A DNA stretch of 64,000 bases from CAYXLI01 sp964464925 (GTDB lineage: Bacteria; Acidobacteriota; Terriglobia; Bryobacterales; Bryobacteraceae): NCBI GenBank assembly GCA_964464925.1, contig CAYXLI010000025.1, positions 25,309 through 89,308 on the forward strand. The letters are read 5' to 3'. Of the stretch, positions 18,735 through 25,728 are shown piece by piece. Under the pieces are notes generated by a model that was not told where the DNA came from, searched no databases, and saw only the letters and a list, made by a program, of their open reading frames with translations. Every line of letters starts with the position of its first letter. The stretch's first letter is position 1. The translations under genes and the position numbers were made by a program.

Positions 18735-19071
18735 TCGGTGTGCAACCCTAACTAATCAATGAGCTATCGAATACGTGCTCCCGGGCATCTTCCAAGTCCA
18801 GGTTGTGAGAGGTCGCTTTATCAAAGACGGCTCTCCACCTCGGTTCGATACCGTATCCTTCAAGTCATAGATCGTGTGGAAGAAAGGATACTGAAGACGT
18901 GCGGCGGCCCATTCGGTCTTTTCGCCGCCGGAGGGGCCGCATCCGAAACGGCCTCGTTGCAGGGCGAACGCAGAAACAATGGTGCGGAGGCGCATATAGA
19001 GTGCCCGTGACCGGCTTCAGCATACCATAGCAGCCCCGGTGGATTAAGAGACGTACAGAATTACACTTTGG
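18735..19071. other. Intergenic region, possible decayed gene fragment and operon promoter
   Basis: This 337-base gap upstream of the envelope operon has no intact gene. On the minus strand an open frame (18756-18995) contains a stretch resembling the end of DUF4159 proteins (QYPFFHTIYDLKD, about 18854-18896), a family often found in such operons. Nothing upstream or downstream of that stretch is recognisable, so it may be a remnant. The promoter of the operon must lie here but I could not fix it. Confidence 0.3.
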
Positions 19072-19932
19072 TTATGCGGAAGCTAAACCGCGTAGGTTCC
19101 AGCCGCAAATTGTGCTTGCCTGCATCTTGTCACCGCCCGGCCCGGGCCAGTGCGTTTCCAGGCTGAGCCAGCCCGTGTAACCGTCTGCGAGCAGCGCGGC
19201 GATCTGCCCCTTCCAGTCCACGGAACGCGTCCCGAGCGGCCCCCAAACCGGCTTATGCCCTTCCATGTGGCAGTCCTTCGCATGCACGTGAACGATGCGA
19301 TTCTTTGGCAATAATCCGTAACCATGGGGAAATGGTTCTTCTCCGCTTACCAGCGCATTAGCAGGATCCCAGACCAGTTTTAGATTCGGATGCTGCACTG
19401 CATTCAGCATCGGCGCAGATTCAGCGGCGGTTCCGATATTGCAGGCATGCTCATTCTCCAGGCCGATGATGAGGTTTTCTTTCGATGCCTTCTCGGCCAG
19501 ATCTTTCAGCGCTTCCGCCACGCGGTCGAAAACCTCGGGCGGATTTACGGTTCTCCAATAGGAAAAGACCCGGATGATCTTCGCTCCGGTCTTGTGCGCG
19601 ATAGCGAATGCCCGGTCGGTGAGCCGGGGCTGATCGGCGAACGTATGTTTGGATCCGAAAATATCCTGTTGAAAGCGGCTGTCCACATCGGGTGCATTCG
19701 GCAGCACGCACTTCAACAGCGGCGACGCGATGGAGAGGATCTCAATGCCCTTCCCGCGGCACAGGTCGATGGCCCGATCCAGTTCCTCGTCGGTCAGATC
19801 CATAATGTTCTTTCCGAAGACGACGCGCAACTCGGCGCCCGTCATGCCGATGGCGGACATCGGCTCCAAGGCTACAGCCAGATCAGGAGAAAATTCGTCA
19901 GTAATGGCGGCAATGCGAAGTTTTGGATTCAC
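19072..19932 (-). CDS. Sugar phosphate isomerase/epimerase (xylose isomerase-like TIM barrel)
   Basis: A 286-residue AP-endonuclease-2/xylose isomerase-type TIM barrel. Metal-site strands are visible as IGLENEH (Glu, about 160), LKLVWDPANA (Asp, about 190), VHVHAKDC (His, about 218-220) and LSLETHW (Glu, about 265). No signal peptide precedes ITDEFS, so it is cytoplasmic. Such proteins isomerise or epimerise sugars or inositols and often accompany Gfo/Idh/MocA oxidoreductases, two of which lie just across a transposase insertion, transcribed divergently. Exact substrate unknown. Confidence 0.83.
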   Translation of the reverse strand: MNPKLRIAAITDEFSPDLAVALEPMSAIGMTGAELRVVFGKNIMDLTDEELDRAIDLCRGKGIEILSIASPLLKCVLPNAPDVDSRFQQDIFGSKHTFADQPRLTDRAFAIAHKTGAKIIRVFSYWRTVNPPEVFDRVAEALKDLAEKASKENLIIGLENEHACNIGTAAESAPMLNAVQHPNLKLVWDPANALVSGEEPFPHGYGLLPKNRIVHVHAKDCHMEGHKPVWGPLGTRSVDWKGQIAALLADGYTGWLSLETHWPGPGGDKMQASTICGWNLRGLASA

Positions 19933-19957
19933 GGTGGAAGCACTATTCTACAATGCC

Positions 19958-20008
19958 TCCCAAAACTGTAAGCCAACCCTTGGGGTCTGACCCCATCCCA
20001 TTTTGGGA
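19958..20008. repeat. Left REP-like palindrome flanking the RAYT gene
   Basis: A perfect palindrome GGGGTCTGACCCC (19982-19994) lies inside a second, outer inverted pair, TCCCAAAA (19958-19965) and TTTTGGGA (20001-20008). GTAAGCCA occurs at 19968-19975, fourteen bases before the palindrome, as in the right copy. The two copies are in direct orientation either side of the RAYT gene. REP elements flanking their RAYT are established biology; identity as this RAYT's substrate is inferred. Confidence 0.75.
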
Positions 20009-20045
20009 CTGAGAAAAAGACCGCGTGATCCGCACTGATTTCTCG

Positions 20046-20720
20046 ATGGCTCGAAAACCGCGGCTCATTGTGGCTGGGCTCGCACACCACATCACCCAGC
20101 GAGGCAACAACCGTCAACAGGTCTTCTTTACCGATTCCGATCGCTGGAGCTATCTGGATCTCCTCGAAGAGCACACGGCATTCGCAAACGTCCGAATCCT
20201 CGGCTACTGCCTCATGACCAATCACACGCATCTCATCCTCGTTCCGACCCGGGAGAATTCTCTCGAGCGCTGCCTCCAGCGGATTGACAGTGAATACGCT
20301 GCCCGCCAGAACCGGACTCGATCCCGGTCCGGACATTTCTGGCAAGGCCGCTACAAATGCTCCGTCATGGATGACAAGCATCTCTGGGCCGGGCTGCGCT
20401 ACGTCGAACAAAATCCCGTCCGTAGCGGGCTGGTCGCCTCGCCTGAAGACTGGAGATGGAGCAGTGCGCGCGATCACCTGGGACTCCGCTGCCCTCCTCT
20501 CATCCAACTGGATCAGGAACTCTGGTCGGAGTGCTTCGGTATCCCCCAATGGACGGAGTTCCTGAAAACGCCCACTCGTGCGGAGGAATTGAGCCGTTTC
20601 CGAACAGCTTCCCGAAGCGAGGCACCCATCGCGAGCGAGGCTTTTTGTCTCGACCTGGAACGAACCCTCTCCCGTCCGGTTTTCCCCCGAAAAAAGTGTA
20701 AGCCAGTCGTGGGGGTCTGA
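20046..20720 (+). CDS. REP-associated tyrosine transposase (RAYT, Y1_Tnp family)
   Basis: A single-domain HUH transposase of 224 residues. The HUH histidines are in MTNHTHLILVP, and the candidate nucleophilic Tyr is in LRYVEQNPVRSGLV, both standard for TnpA_REP proteins. The N-terminus (MARKPRLIVAGLAHHITQRGNNRQ) is typical, so the ATG at 20046 is preferred to an upstream GTG at 20025. REP-like palindromes flank the gene in direct orientation. The last ten codons and the TGA stop are formed by the right repeat. The gene looks intact. It sits between a sugar isomerase and an oxidoreductase pair, splitting what may have been one divergent promoter region. Confidence 0.92.
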   Translation: MARKPRLIVAGLAHHITQRGNNRQQVFFTDSDRWSYLDLLEEHTAFANVRILGYCLMTNHTHLILVPTRENSLERCLQRIDSEYAARQNRTRSRSGHFWQGRYKCSVMDDKHLWAGLRYVEQNPVRSGLVASPEDWRWSSARDHLGLRCPPLIQLDQELWSECFGIPQWTEFLKTPTRAEELSRFRTASRSEAPIASEAFCLDLERTLSRPVFPRKKCKPVVGV

Positions 20721-20727
20721 CCCCATC
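20698..20727. repeat. Right REP-like palindrome overlapping the RAYT stop codon
   Basis: This is a second copy of the GTAAGCCA (20698-20705) plus GGGGTCTGACCCC (20712-20724) element with identical spacing; four of the thirty bases differ from the left copy by eye. The TGA in the palindrome centre (20718-20720) is the stop codon of the transposase. The outer TCCCAAAA/TTTTGGGA arms of the left copy are absent here. It ends 22 bases before the next start codon. Confidence 0.78.
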
Positions 20728-20748
20728 TGGATTGATATACTGCGGTCG

Positions 20749-22092
20749 ATGTCTACCACCAGACGCCATTTCATAGGATCGGCCGCCATGGCCGGTCTCG
20801 CGGCACAGGCTGCCTCGGCGCAATCCGGCAAGAAGATCTCGCCCAATGACAAGGTCCGCATCGCGCTCATCGGCGCGGGCGGCATGGGCTCGGGCGATGC
20901 CGATTCCTCTCTCGCACAAGGCGGGGTCGAACTCGCCGCCGTCAGCGACGTCTACGACGGACGCCTCACCCGCGCCAAGGAGCGTTGGGGGAACCAGGTG
21001 TTCACCACCCGCGACTACCGCGAAGTGCTCGCACGGCCCGACATCGACGCCATCATCATCGGCACACCAGACCATTGGCACGCGCAGATCTCTATCGATG
21101 CCATGACCCAGGGCAAGGACGTCTATTGCGAAAAGCCCATGGTCCAGAAGGTCGCCGACGGTCTCCGCGTAGTCGAAACGCACAAGAAGACCGGCCGCAT
21201 CATGCAGGTCGGCAGCCAGCGTGTCAGCAGCATCGTATACCAGAAAGCACGGGATCTTGTCCGCCAGGGTGCCATTGGCGAAGTGAACCTGATCGAAGCC
21301 TGGTGGGACCGCAACTCCGCCATCGGAGCATGGCAGTACTCCATCCCGCCCGACGCGTCCCCGCAAACCATCGATTGGGACCGCTTCCTCGGCAGCGCCC
21401 CCAAGCACGCCTTCGAGCCGGTCCGCCTCTTCCGCTGGCGCAATTACAAGGATTACGGCACCGGAGTCGCCGGCGACCTCTTCGTGCATCTCTTCTCCGG
21501 CATGCACTTCATCATGGATGCGATCGGCCCCACGAAGGTCTTCGCCACCGGCGGACTTCGCTTCTGGAAAGATGGCCGCGACGTCCCCGACGTAATGCTC
21601 GGCCTTTACGAGTATCCGAAGACCGATAAGCACCCGCCCTTCAACCTCGCTCTCCGCGTGAACTTCGTTAGCGGCGCCGGCGAGACCTCTGGCTTCCGCT
21701 TTGTTGGGAGCGAAGGGATTCTGAGCGTCGACAATGGCGTCACCCTCACGCGCACACCCCGTGAAACCGAGCCCGGTTACACCATTGATACCTTTCCAAA
21801 AGCCACTCAGGAAGCGTTCCTGAAAGAGTATCGGGAGAAATATCCGATCAATCGGCCAACGGCAGACGCGATGCGACCCTCTGGAGAAGAGAAGTTCCTG
21901 CCGCCGCGCGGCTACAGCGATCACCTCGATCATCACCGCAACTTCCTGAACGCCGTCCGCAACCGTACAGCCGTAGTTGAGGATCCGACCTTCGGCCTTC
22001 GCGCGGCGGGCCCTGCGCTTTTATCGAACATGAGCTACTTCGAAAAGCGCACGTGTAACTGGGATCCGGAAAACATGCAAGTCAAGGGCTGA
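20749..22092 (+). CDS. Gfo/Idh/MocA family oxidoreductase, Tat-exported
   Basis: A 447-residue NAD(P)-dependent oxidoreductase. It starts with a Tat signal (TTRRHFIGSAAMAGLAAQAASAQ), giving a periplasmic, cofactor-loaded enzyme. The Rossmann motif is IALIGAGGMGSGD (about 38-50), and the EKP active-site motif is CEKPMVQ (about 126-132). The C-terminal dimerisation domain contains GVAGDLFVHLFSGMHF and ends with the DHLDHHRNFLNAVR block common in acidobacterial members. Its substrate is probably a sugar or cyclitol. The next gene is a close paralogue. The REP-like palindrome 22 bases upstream overlaps where the leader would be. Confidence 0.9.
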   Translation: MSTTRRHFIGSAAMAGLAAQAASAQSGKKISPNDKVRIALIGAGGMGSGDADSSLAQGGVELAAVSDVYDGRLTRAKERWGNQVFTTRDYREVLARPDIDAIIIGTPDHWHAQISIDAMTQGKDVYCEKPMVQKVADGLRVVETHKKTGRIMQVGSQRVSSIVYQKARDLVRQGAIGEVNLIEAWWDRNSAIGAWQYSIPPDASPQTIDWDRFLGSAPKHAFEPVRLFRWRNYKDYGTGVAGDLFVHLFSGMHFIMDAIGPTKVFATGGLRFWKDGRDVPDVMLGLYEYPKTDKHPPFNLALRVNFVSGAGETSGFRFVGSEGILSVDNGVTLTRTPRETEPGYTIDTFPKATQEAFLKEYREKYPINRPTADAMRPSGEEKFLPPRGYSDHLDHHRNFLNAVRNRTAVVEDPTFGLRAAGPALLSNMSYFEKRTCNWDPENMQVKG

Positions 22093-22099
22093 GGCGACC

Positions 22100-23350
22100 A
22101 TGATCAACGACAAAATTCAAATCGCACTGATTGGCGCGGGCGGCATGGGCCAGGGCGACGCGGGCATGGCGCGGACCGTGGAAGGCGTGCAACTCATAGC
22201 AGCGTGCGACGTCTACACGGGCCGGCTCCAGCGGGCGAAAGAGAAGTGGGGCGCCGGCCTGTTCACTACCAAGGACTACCGCGAAGTGCTCGCGCGCAAG
22301 GACGTCGACGCTGTCATCATCGGCACTCCCGACCATTGGCACTCCACCATCACCCGCGACGCGCTCCAGGCAGGCAAGCACGTCTATTGCGAGAAGCCGA
22401 TGGTCCAGCAAATATCGGAAGGCGCCACAGTGATCGAGGCGCAAAGGTCCGCTCCCGGCAAGGTGCTCCAGATCGGCAGCCAGTACGTCAGCTCCATCGT
22501 GTATCAGAAAGCGCGCGATCTCTACCGCCAGGGGGCCATCGGCGAATTGAACATGGTGGAGGCGTGGCTGGACCGCAACACGGCGCTAGGCGCGTGGCAG
22601 TATTCCATTCCCCCTGACGCCTCCGAGCAAACTGTCGATTGGGACCGCTTCCAGGGCCGCGCGCCAAAGCGTCCGTTCGAAGCAGTACGCGTCTTCCGCT
22701 GGCGCAATTACCGCGACTACGGTACCGGCGTCGCGGGCGATCTCTTCGTCCATCTTCTCTCTGGCCTTCACCTCGTCACCGGCTCGCACGGCCCGAATCG
22801 CATCTTCGCTATGGGCGGCACGCGCTTCTGGAAAGATGGGCGTGACGTGCCGGACGTGATGCTCGCCACTATGGATTATCCGAAGTCCGCCGCGCACCCT
22901 GAGTTCACACTCATGCTGCGCGTGAATTTCGAGAGCAGTAAGCCGCAGGAAGATTTCGGCTTCCGTTTTGTCGGCAGCGAAGGGGTGATGTGGACCAGCA
23001 TGGGAGAGGTGAAGCTCGCAAAGACACCGCGCGAGACCGAGCCCGGCTACACGCTGGAGACCTTCCCCAAGGCGATGCAGGAACGCATGCTGAAAGACTA
23101 TCGCCAAAAATACCCGCGAACCGCGGTCACGGCGGATGCAATGAGGCCGGAGGGAGAAACGATCTACCGGGCGGGTGGGCAGAACGCGCACCTGGATCAT
23201 CACCGGGCGTTCTATAAATCGATTCGAGAGAAGAAGCCGTCGATTGAAGACGCCGTGTACGGCTTCCGTGCGGCCGGCCCGGCGCTACTCACGAATACTA
23301 GCTACGATCAGGGCCAGGCGTGCGCTTGGGATCCGGAGAAGATGGCTTAG
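22100..23350 (+). CDS. Gfo/Idh/MocA family oxidoreductase, cytoplasmic paralogue
   Basis: A 416-residue paralogue of the preceding gene. Nearly every motif is shared (IALIGAGGMGQGD, IGTPDHWH, CEKPMVQ, SSIVYQKARDL, VAGDLFVHLLSGLH), but the Tat signal is absent: the protein starts directly at the Rossmann strand. An ATG at 22100 with GAGG about six bases upstream supports this start. It lies 7 bases after the first copy, so the pair is a tandem duplication in one transcript. The enzymes probably act on the same or related substrates on opposite sides of the inner membrane (inference). The 3' end overlaps the convergent larE by 53 bases. Confidence 0.9.
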   Translation: MINDKIQIALIGAGGMGQGDAGMARTVEGVQLIAACDVYTGRLQRAKEKWGAGLFTTKDYREVLARKDVDAVIIGTPDHWHSTITRDALQAGKHVYCEKPMVQQISEGATVIEAQRSAPGKVLQIGSQYVSSIVYQKARDLYRQGAIGELNMVEAWLDRNTALGAWQYSIPPDASEQTVDWDRFQGRAPKRPFEAVRVFRWRNYRDYGTGVAGDLFVHLLSGLHLVTGSHGPNRIFAMGGTRFWKDGRDVPDVMLATMDYPKSAAHPEFTLMLRVNFESSKPQEDFGFRFVGSEGVMWTSMGEVKLAKTPRETEPGYTLETFPKAMQERMLKDYRQKYPRTAVTADAMRPEGETIYRAGGQNAHLDHHRAFYKSIREKKPSIEDAVYGFRAAGPALLTNTSYDQGQACAWDPEKMA

Positions 23351-24212
23351 CCAGGGCCGCATTCAAGGATCCCTGGCGGTAACCTTCGAGATCGAGCGTC
23401 ACGTACAGAAATCCAAGCGGCTTGAAGATGGCCGTTAACTTCCCGGCTGTTTCCAAATTCAGCGCCTTTTCTAATTCTTCGCGCGAGATCTCGATCCGCA
23501 CAAGCTCGCCGTGGAAGCGCACTCGGAACTGCCGGAAACCAAGTGCCTTCATTTCTTCTTCGCCGATCTCCACTGTCTTGATCGTCTCGGGCGTCACCGG
23601 TGTCCCATAAGGGATTCGCGAACTCAGGCAGGCAGCGGCAGGACGGTCCCAAGTCCCAAGACCGGCCAACCGCGACAACTCCCGAATCTCCGCCTTGGTC
23701 AGTTCCGCGTCGACCAGAGGAGCCTTCACCTCATGCAGACCCGCAGCACGCTGCCCCGGCCTGTAATCGCCTAAATCGTCCTTGTTAACGCCATAGACGA
23801 TGTGCGCGATTCCCCGCTCCGCCCCGACCGCATCCAGCCGCGTGAACAGTTCGTCCTTGCAATGGAAGCAACGGTCTTTGTCGTTCTTTACGTAATCCGG
23901 ATTGTCGAATTCGTACGTGTCGATGTACTCATGCCGGAAGCCGCACTCTCTCGCGAATTGCTCGGCGTCCCGCTTGTGAGATGCAGGGATGGAAGCGGAA
24001 TCCGCGGTGATCGCTACCGCATTTTCTCCCAGCGCATGGTGCGCCGCCCAAGCCAGGTACGCGGAATCCGTGCCACCGGAATACGCGACGATTACGCGCT
24101 CCATTTCCCGGAGAATCGCAAACAGACGTTCCTGTTTCTGTTGGAGCAATCCCGGATCGAGAACAGGCGACTTCAAACTGTCTGTGCCGGCGATGCCTAC
24201 CAGTGCTACCAT
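23298..24212 (-). CDS. larE: LarE-type ATP-dependent sulfur transferase
   Basis: LarE adenylates and sulfurates the carboxylates of the nickel-pincer cofactor precursor of lactate racemase-type enzymes. Seen: PP-loop SGGTDS (45-50), the CFHC pair (C115, C118) and the sulfur-donor Cys in AACLSSR (C195). Three cysteines at these positions match the LarE subgroup that can hold an iron-sulfur cluster, rather than the single-Cys sacrificial type. No larA, larB or larC is in the window. The C-terminal 17 codons overlap the end of the convergent oxidoreductase gene; they are Pro/Lys/Ser-rich and probably dispensable. Length is 304 residues against about 275 usual. Confidence 0.88.
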   Translation of the reverse strand: MVALVGIAGTDSLKSPVLDPGLLQQKQERLFAILREMERVIVAYSGGTDSAYLAWAAHHALGENAVAITADSASIPASHKRDAEQFARECGFRHEYIDTYEFDNPDYVKNDKDRCFHCKDELFTRLDAVGAERGIAHIVYGVNKDDLGDYRPGQRAAGLHEVKAPLVDAELTKAEIRELSRLAGLGTWDRPAAACLSSRIPYGTPVTPETIKTVEIGEEEMKALGFRQFRVRFHGELVRIEISREELEKALNLETAGKLTAIFKPLGFLYVTLDLEGYRQGSLNAALAKPSSPDPKRTPGPDRS

Positions 24213-24236
24213 GACCGAATTATATCGTTCGCCCCG

Positions 24237-25484
24237 TTATGGCGCGAAGTACCCGTTGATGTCGATCACCACGTGCGTGCCCTTGGAGGACGACGCAAAT
24301 ACCGAAATCGATCCACTCGCCGAGCTGGGCAATAGTGCGCCGTTTGCCGTCACCCGTCCGTCACCCGCGTTCAGTGTAGAGACAAAGGGCCTCGCGCCGC
24401 CGGCCGGAAATGCTGTCAGGAAAGACAGAGGGCCTACAGGCACGGCGGTGATATTCATCGCGTACGCTCGCGCGGCCGTAGGCACTCCGCAGCTGGCGCC
24501 GGCAACATCGAAGTCGCGTGATGCCGAGGGAGGCGGCAGCCAGAAAGTCAGCCGCGTATCGGCGATCCGGCAAGGCGCCAACGTATAGAAATCAAGCGCG
24601 CCCGCTCCGCCGGGATCCGCAAAGTATCCGTTCACGTCCACGATGAGGTCCGTCGCTTGGGACCCGTACATCGTGATGCTACCGTTCCCTGCCGCCGCGA
24701 TGATTGCATTATTCGCCAGCGTCTGATCCGGCCGGCTGTCCAGAACGCGGCACGGGGGTACGGGATAAAAAGAAAGACCCGCGGGAAATGAAGCCGGAAC
24801 GAAGAACCCTTCCACATCGATCACAATGTCCGTCGCATCCGTGCTGAAGACGCTGATGGACCGGTTCGCTCCGGATGGAACAATGGCACCGTTCGCCACC
24901 GTGGTTCCCGAGGCCGAATTCAATGTCGAAACAAATGGCCGGTCCTGTCCGGTGGGCCAAACTGTCAGAAACGACAACGGGCCTTTCGGAATCGCCGTCA
25001 CATTGAGTGCGAACGCCTGAGCGCCGGTCACCAACGGACAAGCCGGAGAGGCAATTACGAAATCTCTGGACTTATTACCGCTCAGGGCGCCGCCGGCCAC
25101 CCTTGTGTCCGCGATGCGGCATGGAACCATGGGAATGAAGCGAAGCGCGCCGGTGCCTTGTTGCGTGACCGTCAACGAGATCGCCTGCCCCGGAAACGTT
25201 ACGTGTCCGCTCCGCGGAATGCCGGTAGGATTTGGCTCAACGGTCAGGTTGAGGCTCCCGGCAGAGTCCGGCACCGGAGGGACACTGGCTATTGCAGTGA
25301 TCCATGGCACGTCTGCGCTGGGTGGATCGAAAGAACACGTCAGCCCGGTGAGGCTATTCAGAACCACCGGCACGGTACCGCCTGCAACGGGCGCGGACGT
25401 TACGGGGCTGCTCAACAGCAGACACGGGTTCTGTGCAAACGCACTGAGCGAGGAAAATACGAACAACAGAATGGTTGCGCGCAT
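24237..25484 (-). CDS. Secreted protein with BACON-like domain and three tandem repeats
   Basis: An exported protein of 415 residues from the ATG at 25484, which opens a good signal peptide (MRATILLFVFSSLSAFAQ). In-frame ATGs at 25505 and 25577 are possible, and none has a clear Shine-Dalgarno sequence. After a BACON/Ig-like domain (PPSADVPWITAI...GHVTF), three copies of a repeat follow, each starting PCR(I/V)xD(T/S)R and ending D(I/L)VID(V/I)xG(F/Y)F. Copies one and three are about 100-115 residues; the middle copy lacks the central 60-75 residues. The repeats contain conserved ALNVTA(I)P.GPLSFLT blocks. It is probably a cell-surface protein; the repeat family has no function known to me. 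Confidence 0.7.
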   Translation of the reverse strand: MRATILLFVFSSLSAFAQNPCLLLSSPVTSAPVAGGTVPVVLNSLTGLTCSFDPPSADVPWITAIASVPPVPDSAGSLNLTVEPNPTGIPRSGHVTFPGQAISLTVTQQGTGALRFIPMVPCRIADTRVAGGALSGNKSRDFVIASPACPLVTGAQAFALNVTAIPKGPLSFLTVWPTGQDRPFVSTLNSASGTTVANGAIVPSGANRSISVFSTDATDIVIDVEGFFVPASFPAGLSFYPVPPCRVLDSRPDQTLANNAIIAAAGNGSITMYGSQATDLIVDVNGYFADPGGAGALDFYTLAPCRIADTRLTFWLPPPSASRDFDVAGASCGVPTAARAYAMNITAVPVGPLSFLTAFPAGGARPFVSTLNAGDGRVTANGALLPSSASGSISVFASSSKGTHVVIDINGYFAP

Positions 25485-25566
25485 CGTATGTTGAAGGATC
25501 AACATAGCATGTTTGAACGCCACAAATGTTGTACCATCATGAGCAAGGCGCAAGCCGGACAGTTTA

Positions 25567-25635
25567 ATGACTCTCACGATGCACCGCAGCGGTATTTGGA
25601 TGGCGGCGGCGATTAGGATCGCCCGCTCCGCCTGA
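25567..25635 (+). CDS. Candidate leader peptide of ilvA attenuator
   Basis: A 22-codon reading frame (MTLTMHRSGIWMAAAIRIARSA) ends 94 bases before ilvA. It contains three Ile codons, two Thr and one Leu. Its final codons can base-pair with the left arm of the downstream terminator (TCCGCC with GGCGGA at 25686-25691), and an internal GGCGAT/ATCGCC hairpin lies over the Ile codons. This is the layout of a translation-controlled attenuator for isoleucine synthesis, but Ile enrichment is modest and no obvious Shine-Dalgarno precedes the ATG. Confidence 0.35.
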   Translation: MTLTMHRSGIWMAAAIRIARSA

Positions 25636-25679
25636 GCCGGCCTGCCGATCGGGAGAAGTTTTCAACGAAAGCAGTTCAG

Positions 25680-25711
25680 GCCCCTGGCGGATTCTTCCGG
25701 CAGGGGCTTTT
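25680..25711 (+). terminator. Intrinsic terminator directly upstream of ilvA (attenuator candidate)
   Basis: A stem of eleven pairs with one mismatch (GCCCCTGGCGG at 25680-25690, CCGGCAGGGGC at 25697-25707) has a six-base loop and is followed by TTTT. It sits only 17 bases before the ilvA start, with the Shine-Dalgarno AGGAG in between. No plus-strand gene ends upstream, so it cannot serve as an ordinary end-of-operon terminator; premature termination of ilvA transcripts is the natural reading. Confidence 0.6.
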
Positions 25712-25728
25712 CAGTTTCAGGAGCGTGG

